A stretch of 64,000 nt of DNA from Lysobacter sp. (GTDB taxonomy: Bacteria; Pseudomonadota; Gammaproteobacteria; Xanthomonadales; Xanthomonadaceae): the NCBI GenBank assembly GCA_008015835.1, contig SSGH01000017.1, forward strand, positions 1 to 64,000, in the 5' to 3' direction. Shown in pieces: positions 43,434-54,137 of the stretch. Position numbers and translations under genes: made by a program. Within the stretch, counting starts at the first letter, position 1. Every line of letters begins with the position of its first letter. The notes below the pieces were generated by a model that saw only the letters and a list, made by a program, of their open reading frames with translations, was not told the DNA's origin and searched no databases.

Positions 43434-45239
43434 ATGGCGAACGAGACTCCCAGCAGCCCCGCTGCGTCGGCCGATTCGGCCACCCCGGCCACCCCGAGCC
43501 CGGCCGCGACCCCCGCCCCGGCGACACCGCCTCCGCCGACCGAGATTCAAGGCACCGTCGTGCCCGCGGGCGCTCCGGCGGCCACCACGACGGCGCTGCC
43601 GAACGGCTTGTCCCGTTCGACTCAAGAGCTGTTCCGCAGCGGCGACGTCTCGATCACCCGCGAAACCACGACCGCCCCGGGCGGCCCGTTCGCCGGCACG
43701 CCGACCAATCAGATGCAGTACGGCGACATGGTGGTGGTCAACACCGGCGCCGGCAACGACCAAGTCAACGTCTCGCAGCGCGCCGACGGCACGCTCGACG
43801 TGGACGTGAACGGCCAGAAATATCACGTCACCCTCGCCCCCGGCCAACAACTGGGCGTGCGCAGCGGCGACGGTAACGACATGATCCACGCCGCCGACAA
43901 CGTCACCGTGGGCATGGACGTGTACGGCGGCGCGGGCAACGACACGATCACCACCGCGCAAGGCCGCGACCGCATCGACGGCGGCGCGGGCGACGACATG
44001 ATCCGCAGCGGCGCCGGGCGCGACGACGTGTTCGGCAACAGCGGCAACGACATCATCGAAGCCGGCGACGGCCACGATGTGGTCTACGGCGGCGACGGCG
44101 ACGATATCGTCCGCGGCGGCGCAGGCCGCGATTACGTCGAAGGCGGCCGGGGCAACGACACCCTCGTCGGCGGCACCGGCGACGACGTGCTCTCCGGCGG
44201 CCTGGGCGACGACAACCTGCTCGGCGATCAGGGCAACGACCGCGTCTACACCGGCGCCGGTCGCGACACCGTCAACAACAGCGGCGGCAGCGATGTCGTG
44301 TACGGCCAAACCTCGGAGGACGCGGTCGTCTCCACTGGCGGCGCCAGCAACGTCGTCACCAACGTCGCGATGCCGACCACCGGCGCGGGCTCGAACCTCG
44401 GCAGCAGCATCACCGTCACCGGTTCGCCCGAATTCCAGCAGCGCATCAACGCCGACATCGAAATGCTGCGCTCTTCGCCCGACGGCCGGCAGATGCTGTC
44501 GCAGCTCGATGCCACCGGCAAGAGCCTGACCATCTCCGAATTGCCGAACGTTCGCAACGGTGGCGCGACACCGGCGGGCGGCGGCAACTTCCTGCAGACG
44601 GTGACCGCGCCCGACGGCACCACATCGGTCGTCCCCGGTACCGGTACCAATTCCAGCATCGCGTTCAACCCGTCGAACCACGACGACCGCTTCCCCAATT
44701 CGGTCGTGGTGCTGTACCACGAGATGTCGCATGCCTATAACCACATGACCGGCACGCGCCAGCAGGGCACCCACAACGCCCCCGGCACGATCGACCACGG
44801 CACGAACAATCGCGAGATGCAGGCGGTCGGCTTGAACAACACCGGCCTGAGCTTCAACTTCCCCGGCGGCACCGGCGCCACCACGACCAACCCCACCGCG
44901 CTGACCGAAAACGGCCTGCGCGGAGAAATGGGCCTGCCGCTGCGGCCGAGCTACAACTTCAACACGACCGGCCCCAGCGCCTGGAACGGCGGCCTCGGCC
45001 CCGACACCGCGACGCCCAACACCGGCGACCCCACGTTGGACCGCATGATCAACGCCGCGCAAACCGGCAACCGCGAGGCGCTGAACGCCGCGCAGACCGA
45101 ATTGCGCACCAGCCCGGCCGGCCAGCAGTTCCAGCAAGAAGGCGCCGCGGCCGCGGAACGGGCCGAGCCCAAGCAGCCCACGCCCACGGCTCCGCAGCCC
45201 GAACCCGAAGCCGCGACCGCGGGCGGCCAGAGGCGATGA
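43434..45239 (+). CDS. RTX-repeat protein with M91-like zinc metallopeptidase domain
   Basis: The protein has 601 residues and no Sec signal. A Pro/Ala/Thr-rich N-terminus (1-45) is followed by RTX nonapeptide repeats of the GGxGxDxxx type (about 162-281: GGAGNDTIT, GGAGDDMIR, GGTGDDVLS, GGLGDDNLL), which bind calcium. The metallopeptidase domain follows, with HEMSH at 429-433 and a third His at 437 (HEMSHAYNH), plus EMQAVGLNN, resembling peptidase family M91 (NleD-like). Type I secretion substrates usually carry RTX repeats C-terminal to the enzyme; here the order is reversed and no T1SS genes are adjacent. The Ala/Pro/Glu tail shows no obvious signal. It overlaps the next gene by 4 bp (ATGA). 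It may be a secreted or delivered protease; the target is unknown. Confidence 0.82.
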   Translation: MANETPSSPAASADSATPATPSPAATPAPATPPPPTEIQGTVVPAGAPAATTTALPNGLSRSTQELFRSGDVSITRETTTAPGGPFAGTPTNQMQYGDMVVVNTGAGNDQVNVSQRADGTLDVDVNGQKYHVTLAPGQQLGVRSGDGNDMIHAADNVTVGMDVYGGAGNDTITTAQGRDRIDGGAGDDMIRSGAGRDDVFGNSGNDIIEAGDGHDVVYGGDGDDIVRGGAGRDYVEGGRGNDTLVGGTGDDVLSGGLGDDNLLGDQGNDRVYTGAGRDTVNNSGGSDVVYGQTSEDAVVSTGGASNVVTNVAMPTTGAGSNLGSSITVTGSPEFQQRINADIEMLRSSPDGRQMLSQLDATGKSLTISELPNVRNGGATPAGGGNFLQTVTAPDGTTSVVPGTGTNSSIAFNPSNHDDRFPNSVVVLYHEMSHAYNHMTGTRQQGTHNAPGTIDHGTNNREMQAVGLNNTGLSFNFPGGTGATTTNPTALTENGLRGEMGLPLRPSYNFNTTGPSAWNGGLGPDTATPNTGDPTLDRMINAAQTGNREALNAAQTELRTSPAGQQFQQEGAAAAERAEPKQPTPTAPQPEPEAATAGGQRR

Positions 45240-45910
45240 GATCGGCGATGCGCGGCGTTCCGCACTTCCGTCGCGCAGCCGCTTTCGGCCTGATGCTCTG
45301 CACGCTGAACGCGTGCGGAGAGGTCAAATCCACACATTCTTCGGAGTCTCGTATGACCTCGTCAGACACGGCGACCGTCGCCGCAAGCACCACGGCGAAC
45401 GCGGCGCTGTCGCTCGAATTGTCCGCGCGATTCGACTACGCCCCCGCGAGTCGCATCGTCGCGGTCGAGTACACCCTTCGCAATCGCGGCGACGCGGCGC
45501 TGGCCGTGTTCGATCGCGGCGACGCCAATTCGCTCGCCGCCGATCTGCACAAACTGGGAGATGTCGGCCTGCCGCGGATGCGCGTCGAAGGCCAGGACGT
45601 CACGCTCGAACACCTCGTGCAGCCGCTGCCGACCGATATCGACATCGCGTCGCCGCCGACACCGGTGGCGTTGGAATTGGCGCCGGGCGCGTCGGTCGAC
45701 GGCCGCTTCCGCTTCGTGCTGGAAGGCACCGTGATTCCGAAACGCCTGCGCATGTGCATCGGCGCGATGCGGGTCGGCGACGCTTACATGGAATCGCCGG
45801 AGCAAACGCCCGCCGGCAAGCTGTGGACCGCTTCGTTCGAGGTGGTCGGAAAACAGCAGCGCGTGTGCACGCAGTGGTACGACGTCGAGCGCGCCGCGTT
45901 CGAAGAATAA
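45236..45910 (+). CDS. Lipoprotein coupled to the RTX metallopeptidase
   Basis: The protein has 224 residues. The N-terminus MRSAMRGVPHFRRAAAFGLMLCTLNAC ends in a likely lipobox with Cys27, followed by Gly-Glu. The rest looks like an all-beta, immunoglobulin-like domain (SLELSARFDYAPASRIVAVE, YTLRNRGDAALAVF) with two later Cys (in LRMCIGAMR and QRVCTQWYD). The start overlaps the protease stop, so translation is coupled. No named family is recognised. It could be a chaperone, a surface partner or an immunity or inhibitor protein for the protease; context alone cannot decide. ATG 45248 is an alternative start. Confidence 0.78.
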   Translation: MRSAMRGVPHFRRAAAFGLMLCTLNACGEVKSTHSSESRMTSSDTATVAASTTANAALSLELSARFDYAPASRIVAVEYTLRNRGDAALAVFDRGDANSLAADLHKLGDVGLPRMRVEGQDVTLEHLVQPLPTDIDIASPPTPVALELAPGASVDGRFRFVLEGTVIPKRLRMCIGAMRVGDAYMESPEQTPAGKLWTASFEVVGKQQRVCTQWYDVERAAFEE

Positions 45911-45977
45911 TCGTCGGCGCCATCGCCGCGCATCGCAGACGACCGCAGCGGCTCTCGCTGTTCCGTCGCGACCCCAA

Positions 45978-46007
45978 GACGCCCGCAGCGATGCGGGCGT
46001 CGTCGTT
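45978..46007 (+). terminator. Hairpin between convergent lipoprotein and gltD genes
   Basis: The 10-bp stem GACGCCCGCA (45978-45987) pairs with TGCGGGCGTC (45992-46001) and is followed by GTCGTTT. The T-run is short, but the position between convergent ends supports a terminator. Confidence 0.6.
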
Positions 46008-46021
46008 TCAGGCGGCGGCGT

Positions 46022-47697
<1,676 letters not shown>

Positions 47698-47729
47698 GGG
47701 GGAAACGATCGATGCGAAGCGCGAAACCA

Positions 47730-50700
47730 TCATGCCGCCCTCCTCAACGTCTCGCCCAGCGTTTCGATGCTCACCGCTTTCGGTTTCACCAGCCAGAACT
47801 TGCCGAGGTGATCGCGGAAATTATCGATGATCGCGCGCGCGTGCGCGCTGCCGGTGTAGCGGGCGTGCGTTTCCAGCAGATCGAGCAGATGCGAACGATG
47901 GTGCTCGAAGCCTTCGGAATTGATGCGCAGAATGTCGATCAACTCGTGGTTGTAGCGGTCGACGAAATCGCGGTCGCGATCGAGCACGTAGGCCATGCCG
48001 CCGGTGAAACCCGCACCGAAATTCAGGCCTGTGCGGCCGAGCACCACCACAATCCCGCCGGTCATGTATTCGCAGCAGTGATCGCCCGCGCCTTCGACGA
48101 TGGCGAGTGCGCCGGAGTTGCGCACCGCGAAACGTTCGCCCGCGCGGCCCGCGGCGTAGAGTTCGCCGCCGGTCGCACCGTACAAGCAGGTGTTGCCGAG
48201 AATCGCCGACTCGTGGGCGACGTAACGCGCGCCCTGCGGCGGGCGAATCACGATACGACCGTCGGCCATGCCTTTGCCGACGTAATCGTTGGCCTCGCCG
48301 TCGAGTTCGAGATGCACGCCGCCGGCCAGGAACGCGCCGAAACTCTGCCCGGCGGTGCCGTCGAAGTGCAGGTCGATCGGCGCATCGCGCATGCCGTGAT
48401 TACCGTGCGCGCGGGCGATGCGGCCGGACAGGCGCGCGCCGATGGTGCGGTCGGTATTGCGGATCGGATAGCGGAACGCGCCGCCGCGTTTGTGCGCGAC
48501 GACATCGGCCAGATCGTTGTCCAGAATCGTCGCCAGACCCGACGGCACCGGCTGACGCTCGCGCGCGCCGCAATGGCCGCCGACCGCGAGCCCGTCGTTC
48601 GCGAGCAGCGGCGACAGATCGATGCGTTCGCGCACGCCGCTCGCATCGACGCCCGCTTCGATTTGCCGCAGCAGATCGGTGCGGCCGACGATCTCCTCCA
48701 GCGTGCGCGCACCGAGCGACGCCAGCAGTTCGCGCACGTCCTCGGCGATGCCGCGGAAGAAGTTCTCGACGCGTTCGGGCAAGCCGGTGAAGTGCTCGCC
48801 GCGCAGCGTATCGTCTTGGGTCGCGACGCCGGTCGCGCAATTGTTGAGATGGCAGATGCGCAGATATTTGCAGCCCAAAGCGATCATCGGCGCGGTACCG
48901 AAGCCGAACGACTCGGCGCCGAGCAGCGCGGCCTTGATCACGTCCAGGCCGGTCTTCAAACCGCCGTCGGCCTGCACGATCACGCGTTCGCGCAGTTCGT
49001 TCGCGACCAGCGCCTGTCGCGCTTCGCTCAAGCCCAATTCCCACGGCGTGCCGGCGTAGCGGATCGACGACAGCGGGCTGGCGCCGGTGCCGCCGTCGTG
49101 GCCGGAAATGGTGATCAAGTCGGCGCCGGCTTTCGCGACGCCGCTCGCGATGGTGCCGACGCCCGCGTGCGCGACCAATTTCACCGAAATCAACGCTTCG
49201 GGGTTCACTTGGCGCAGATCGAAAATCAATTGCGCGAGATCTTCGATCGAATAGATGTCGTGATGCGGCGGCGGCGAAATCAAACCGATGCCCGGGCGCG
49301 CATAGCGCAAGCGCGCGATCAAGGCGTTGACTTTATGGCCCGGCAACTGCCCGCCTTCGCCGGGCTTCGCGCCCTGCGCGACTTTGATCTGCAGCACTTC
49401 GGCGTTGACCAAGTATTCGGGCGTGACGCCGAAACGGCCCGACGCGACTTGTTTGATCTTCGAAACTTTGTCGGTGCCGTAGCGCACCGGATCCTCGCCG
49501 CCTTCGCCGGAATTGCTGCGGCCGCCGAGACGGTTCATCGCGATCGCCAAGGCTTCGTGCGCTTCGGGCGACAGCGCGCCCAGGCTCATCGCCGCGGTAT
49601 CGAAGCGTTTAACGATGCTTTCGACCGGCTCCACGTCGTCCAGCGGAATCGGCGCGACGCGGTCGGTGTTCAGCGCGAGCAAATCGCGCAGCGCCGCCGC
49701 GGGCCGCGTGTTCACCGCGTCGGCGTACGCGTTCCAATCCGCACGCGACCCGCTGCGCACCGCGCGCTGCAGTCGCATGACCACATCCGGGTTGTATTGG
49801 TGATATTCGCCGGTCGGCGTGTACTGCAGCAGACCGCCGATCTCCGGCAGCGCGTTATTATCCCAGGCATGCGCGGCGATGCGCGCGGCGTCGGCCTGCA
49901 AATCCTCGAACGTCGCGCCGCCGATGCGCGAGGGCGTGCCGCCGAAGCACAGTTCGACCACCTCGCGATCCAACCCGACGATCTCGAACAACTGCGCGCC
50001 GCGATAGCTGCCGATGGTGCTGATGCCCATCTTCGACATGATCTTGAGCAGGCCCTTCTTGACCCCGCGTCGATAGCTGCGCCCGATCTGCGCCACCTCG
50101 CCGTGCTTGGTCTTGAGGATGCCGCGTTGACCCAAGTCGTGCAGCGTTTGGTACGCGAGATACGGATACACCGCGGTGGCGCCGTAGCCGATCAAACAGG
50201 CGATGTGATGCGGATCGCGCGCGGTGCCGGTTTCGACGATCAGATTCGACGCGCAGCGCAGACCGGTCTTCACCAGATGGCGATGCACCGCGCCGGTCGC
50301 GAGCAAAGCATGCACCAGCAGATGATCGCGCCGCGGCCGGCGGTCGCTGACGATCAGCAGTTCGATGCCGTCGCGCGCCGCGTTCTCGGCTTCGGCGCAC
50401 AAGCGCAGCAGAGCGTTGCGCAGGCCTTCTTCGGCCGAGAAATTCAGGTCCAGATAGCGATGCGAATCGCGGAACTGCGGCAGCATCAGCAATTGCCGCT
50501 GTTTGCGCTGCGACAGCACCGGCGAGTTCAGCATCACGTGCCGCACCTGCCCCGGGCCGTCGGCGAACAGATTGCCTTCCTGGCCGATCTGCGTGCCCAA
50601 CGACATCACGCAGTCTTCGCGCAGCGAATCGATCGGCGGATTGGTCACCTGCGCGAACGCTTGGCGGAACCGGTCGTACAGCGGGCGCACGCGCTGCGAC

Positions 50701-52259
50701 AGCGTCGCCATCGGAATATCGTCGCCCATCGAACCGACCGCTTCCTGCTCGGTTTCGGCGAGCGGCCGCAGAATCTGTTCGCGCTCCTCGCGGGTGAGCT
50801 GAAAGAGCTTTTGGAACCCCGCCAGCGTGCTGGCGTCGAACGGCGTCGCGGTGAGATTGGGATCGACCAGTTCGGTGTGCAGGTAGGTCATGCCTTGCCG
50901 CAACCATTGCTTGTACGGCGCGCGCGCGCGGTTGATCTGATCGATCGCGTCGGAATCGAGCAAGCGCCCGGTGCGCATATCGGCGGCGATCATCTGCCCC
51001 GGGCCGAGCTTGCCCTTGGCGAGAATGCGCGCGATGTCGACGTCCCACACGCCCGCCTCGGAGGCGACCATGAACGTGCGGTCGTCGCTGAGCTGCCAGC
51101 GCGCGGGGCGCAGGCCGTTGCGATCGACCGTGCACGCGGCGTAGCGGCCGTCGAAGGCGACGATGCCCGCTGGGCCGTCCCACGGTTCGCTGTTGATCGC
51201 GTAGTACTCGTAGAACGCCAACAGATCGGCGTCTTTGTATTCCAGCGATTGCGTGGCCGGCGGAATCAGAATGCGCAGCGCCTTGAGCAGATCCATGCCC
51301 GCGGCCTGCAGCAGTTCCAGCATCGAATCGAGGCTTTGCGAATCCGAGCCGTCGAGCTCGATCACCGGCTGGAACTCGGCGGGGTTCAAGGTCTCGGTGC
51401 GCCACACGTGCGCGCGCGCTTGCGCCCAAATGCGATTGCCCGAGATGGTGTTGATCTCGCCGTTGTGCGCGAGCAGACGGAACGGCTGCGCGAGCGGCCA
51501 GCGCGGGCTGGTGTTGGTGGAGAAGCGTTGGTGGAACACCACTGCGCTGCTGGCCAGATCCGCGCGCTGCAGGTCGGGATACAACTGCGGCAAATACTGC
51601 GGCAGCACCATGCCCTTGTAGCCGATGCTGCTGGCCGACAGGCTGACCACGTACAGGCCCGGCACGTCGCGCAACGATTGCTCGGCGCGACGACGGCCGA
51701 GGTACAGCGCGTTATCGAACGCTTCGGGCGTCATCCGCGCGCCTTCGACGTCGAGCACCGGCACCACGAAGAGTTGTTCGATCGCCGGCATCGAGGCTTT
51801 CGCCTGCGCGCCGCACACCGAAGCGTCCACCGGCACGCGACGCCAACCGGACACCGCCAAGCCCAACGGCCGCAGCGCCTGCGCGAAACCGTCGCGCACG
51901 CGTTCGCGCGCGGCATCGTCGTCGGGCAGAAACACCAAGCCGGACGCGTAGCGCTGGCCGAGCGGAATGCCGGCTTCGGCGGCGAGTGCGCGCAGGAACG
52001 TGTCGGGACGTTTGAGCAACAGGCCGCAACCATCGCCGGAGAGGCCGTCGGCGGCGATTCCGCCGCGATGGGTCATGCGTTCGAGCGCGGTCAGCGCGCG
52101 ATCGACCAGGGCCCGGCTGGGTTGGTCGTCGAGCTGCGCGATCAGGCCGAAGCCGCAACTGTCGTGTTCGTCGCGCGGGTCGTACAGCGCGTCGTGGTGC
52201 CTGTCGCTTCGCGGCGACAGGGGCGTGTGCGGACCGTTCGGTCGTTGATCGCTGTCCAT
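47730..52259 (-). CDS. gltB: Glutamate synthase large subunit
   Basis: The protein has 1509 residues. The N-terminal amidohydrolase domain has its nucleophile at Cys35 (EHDSCGFG), implying a 34-residue propeptide. The central and FMN domains include VDGGLKTGLDVIKAALLGAE and the 3Fe-4S cysteines 1130, 1136 and 1141 (CKYLRICHLNNC). The C-terminal beta-helix (GXGXG) domain is Gly-rich. It transfers the glutamine amide to 2-oxoglutarate. ATG 52259 is chosen over an in-frame start 54 codons earlier because it has GGAGAG upstream and gives a normal propeptide. It is the first gene of gltBD. Confidence 0.96.
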   Translation of the reverse strand: MDSDQRPNGPHTPLSPRSDRHHDALYDPRDEHDSCGFGLIAQLDDQPSRALVDRALTALERMTHRGGIAADGLSGDGCGLLLKRPDTFLRALAAEAGIPLGQRYASGLVFLPDDDAARERVRDGFAQALRPLGLAVSGWRRVPVDASVCGAQAKASMPAIEQLFVVPVLDVEGARMTPEAFDNALYLGRRRAEQSLRDVPGLYVVSLSASSIGYKGMVLPQYLPQLYPDLQRADLASSAVVFHQRFSTNTSPRWPLAQPFRLLAHNGEINTISGNRIWAQARAHVWRTETLNPAEFQPVIELDGSDSQSLDSMLELLQAAGMDLLKALRILIPPATQSLEYKDADLLAFYEYYAINSEPWDGPAGIVAFDGRYAACTVDRNGLRPARWQLSDDRTFMVASEAGVWDVDIARILAKGKLGPGQMIAADMRTGRLLDSDAIDQINRARAPYKQWLRQGMTYLHTELVDPNLTATPFDASTLAGFQKLFQLTREEREQILRPLAETEQEAVGSMGDDIPMATLSQRVRPLYDRFRQAFAQVTNPPIDSLREDCVMSLGTQIGQEGNLFADGPGQVRHVMLNSPVLSQRKQRQLLMLPQFRDSHRYLDLNFSAEEGLRNALLRLCAEAENAARDGIELLIVSDRRPRRDHLLVHALLATGAVHRHLVKTGLRCASNLIVETGTARDPHHIACLIGYGATAVYPYLAYQTLHDLGQRGILKTKHGEVAQIGRSYRRGVKKGLLKIMSKMGISTIGSYRGAQLFEIVGLDREVVELCFGGTPSRIGGATFEDLQADAARIAAHAWDNNALPEIGGLLQYTPTGEYHQYNPDVVMRLQRAVRSGSRADWNAYADAVNTRPAAALRDLLALNTDRVAPIPLDDVEPVESIVKRFDTAAMSLGALSPEAHEALAIAMNRLGGRSNSGEGGEDPVRYGTDKVSKIKQVASGRFGVTPEYLVNAEVLQIKVAQGAKPGEGGQLPGHKVNALIARLRYARPGIGLISPPPHHDIYSIEDLAQLIFDLRQVNPEALISVKLVAHAGVGTIASGVAKAGADLITISGHDGGTGASPLSSIRYAGTPWELGLSEARQALVANELRERVIVQADGGLKTGLDVIKAALLGAESFGFGTAPMIALGCKYLRICHLNNCATGVATQDDTLRGEHFTGLPERVENFFRGIAEDVRELLASLGARTLEEIVGRTDLLRQIEAGVDASGVRERIDLSPLLANDGLAVGGHCGARERQPVPSGLATILDNDLADVVAHKRGGAFRYPIRNTDRTIGARLSGRIARAHGNHGMRDAPIDLHFDGTAGQSFGAFLAGGVHLELDGEANDYVGKGMADGRIVIRPPQGARYVAHESAILGNTCLYGATGGELYAAGRAGERFAVRNSGALAIVEGAGDHCCEYMTGGIVVVLGRTGLNFGAGFTGGMAYVLDRDRDFVDRYNHELIDILRINSEGFEHHRSHLLDLLETHARYTGSAHARAIIDNFRDHLGKFWLVKPKAVSIETLGETLRRAA

Positions 52260-52766
52260 TTCGGAGAGCTCTCCGCGCGTGTGCAGAAGTGGAGGTGGAG
52301 GACGATGGCTCGATAGCGGAATACGGTCGTGCGATAAGGCGACACTCGGGCGAAACCGGGGCGACACCCCGTCGGCGGTCGTCGGAACGCATCGCGTTTC
52401 CGAGTCCGCAGCCGACTTCACGCTCGATGACCCGACTTAAGCACAAATGTTGCGTTGCGGCAAATCGTCGGTCTTGCCGCGCCCGCGCATGCGTCGCAAG
52501 ACGCTCCATTCGTCAACGATTTCAATCGGTTAGGTCTGAAATCGTATTCCTTACGCGCTGCCGAATCGACCCGCGGCGACGCTCTCTGCGAACGCGTCCG
52601 GGCGCGATGCGAGCCGAACGGACCCGCGCCCCCTCCGCCACGCGCCGCGTCGAGCGCCCTGCGGCGCAGGCCACGACGTTCCGATTTCGCCCGTCATCGC
52701 GCGCCGATGCCGCGCACGACGCCGACGCCCGATACACTGTGCCGCTCTGCCGCATCGCCCCCCACC
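52260..52766. other. 507-bp divergent intergenic region, gltB / MFS exporter
   Basis: The region should carry the gltB promoter (minus) and the exporter promoter (plus). The AT-richer stretch 52430-52560 is the most promoter-like part. A weak minus-strand candidate is TTGCCG with TTAAGT about 17 bp apart near 52440. Open frames here are the rejected upstream extensions of both genes. Confidence 0.45.
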
Positions 52767-54026
52767 GTGACCACATCCTCCGCACCGACCGCCGCCGGCC
52801 GACGCGCCGCGCTCGCGTTCATCTTCGTCACCATCCTGATCGACGTGCTGGCGTTCGGCGTGATCATTCCGGTGCTGCCGCATCTGGTGGAAGATTTCGT
52901 CGGCGGCGACACCTCCGTCGCGGCCTATTGGACCGGCATTTTCAGTTTCGCGTTCGCGGTGGTGCAGTTCTTCAGCGCGCCGGTGCAGGGCGCGTTATCC
53001 GACCGCTTCGGTCGCCGCCCTGTGATCCTGATCTCGTGCCTCGGCCTGGGCTTGGATTTCGTGTTCATGGCGTTGGCGCCGAATCTGGCCTGGCTGTTCG
53101 TCGGCCGCATTCTCTCGGCCATCACCTCGGCCAGTTTCACCACCGCGAACGCCTACATCGCCGACATCACCGCGCCGCAAGATCGCGCGAAAAGCTACGG
53201 CATGCTCGGTGCGGCGTTCGGCTTGGGCTTCATTCTCGGCCCGCTGCTCGGCGGCGTGCTCGGCGATATCGATCAGCGTCTGCCGTTCTGGTGTTCGGCG
53301 GCGCTGGCGCTGCTGAATTTCCTCTACGGCCTGTTCGTATTGCCGGAGTCGCTGCCGAAAGAACGCCGCTCGGCGACGTTCGATTGGGCGCACGCCAAGC
53401 CGCTCGGCGGGGTGAATCTGCTGCGCAATTACCCGCAAATCTGGGGTTTGGTGGCGGTGGTGTTCATCGCCAACTTCGCGCATTACGTGTACCCCAGCAC
53501 CTTCGTGCTGTACGCCGACGCCAGCTTCGGCTGGAAAGAAAAACAGGCCGGCTATGTGCTGGCCGTGGTCGGCGTGTTCAGCGTGATCGTCAACGCGATC
53601 TTGGTCGGCAAATTGGTCAAGGCGATGGGCGAACGCCGCGCGGTGCTGTTCGGTTTGAGCTGCGGCGTGATCGGTTTCGTGATCTACGGCTTCGCGGGGG
53701 CAGGTTGGGTGTTCATGCTCGGTCTGCCGATCAGCGCGCTGTGGGCGATCGCCGCGCCCGCCTGCCAGGCGCTGATCACGCAGCAAGTGGGGCCGGAGAT
53801 GCAGGGCCGCATCCAGGGCGCGATGAGCAGTCTGATTTCGCTGGCCGGCATCGTCGCGCCGTTGCTGTTCGCCAGTTCTTTCGGGTATTTCATCGGCCCG
53901 CACGCGCCGGTGCATTTGCCGGGGATCGCGTTCCTGATCGCCGCGGCGTTATTGGCGTGCGCGGTGCTGGTGGCATGGCGATTCGCGCGACCGGCGCCGA
54001 CGGTCGAACACGCGCCCGCTCGATAA
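52767..54026 (+). CDS. TetA-like MFS drug exporter
   Basis: The protein has 419 residues. Twelve hydrophobic spans are expected. Motif A GALSDRFGRRPVILIS follows the second span, and GAAFGLGFILGPLLGGVLGD is the drug/proton antiporter motif C region. Similarity of layout is to the TetA(A-C) branch. GTG 52767 is chosen because it places the first span at the usual distance; ATG 52707 would add 20 polar residues, and neither start has a good ribosome site. There is no TetR-type regulator beside it. The substrate is unknown, so tetracycline resistance should not be assumed. Confidence 0.85.
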   Translation: MTTSSAPTAAGRRAALAFIFVTILIDVLAFGVIIPVLPHLVEDFVGGDTSVAAYWTGIFSFAFAVVQFFSAPVQGALSDRFGRRPVILISCLGLGLDFVFMALAPNLAWLFVGRILSAITSASFTTANAYIADITAPQDRAKSYGMLGAAFGLGFILGPLLGGVLGDIDQRLPFWCSAALALLNFLYGLFVLPESLPKERRSATFDWAHAKPLGGVNLLRNYPQIWGLVAVVFIANFAHYVYPSTFVLYADASFGWKEKQAGYVLAVVGVFSVIVNAILVGKLVKAMGERRAVLFGLSCGVIGFVIYGFAGAGWVFMLGLPISALWAIAAPACQALITQQVGPEMQGRIQGAMSSLISLAGIVAPLLFASSFGYFIGPHAPVHLPGIAFLIAAALLACAVLVAWRFARPAPTVEHAPAR

Positions 54027-54046
54027 CGAATCCCGTAAAACGATTT

Positions 54047-54124
54047 TGTAGAGCGGAGCGCAGCTCCGCTGAACATGCCGATGGCTTCGGATGGTTTTTC
54101 AGCGGAGCTGCGCTCCGCTCTACA
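54047..54124. repeat. REP-like inverted repeat, GTAGAGCGGAG class (copy 2)
   Basis: It has the same arms as the 47629 copy (GTAGAGCGGAGCGCAGCTCC and its complement). The centre differs and includes GGTTTTTC. It lies between the convergent MFS and rmuC genes, where it may also act as a two-way terminator. Confidence 0.85.
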
Positions 54125-54137
54125 GAGGCTCGGAGCG

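Noticed and set aside
47712..52316. Plus-strand 1534-residue open frame
   Set aside because: It is antisense to gltB; composition is Arg/Ala/Gln-rich and no motif is seen.
52455..52766. N-terminal extension of the MFS exporter (104 residues)
   Set aside because: It would place a long Arg/Pro-rich segment before the first membrane span; the start near 52767 fits the family.
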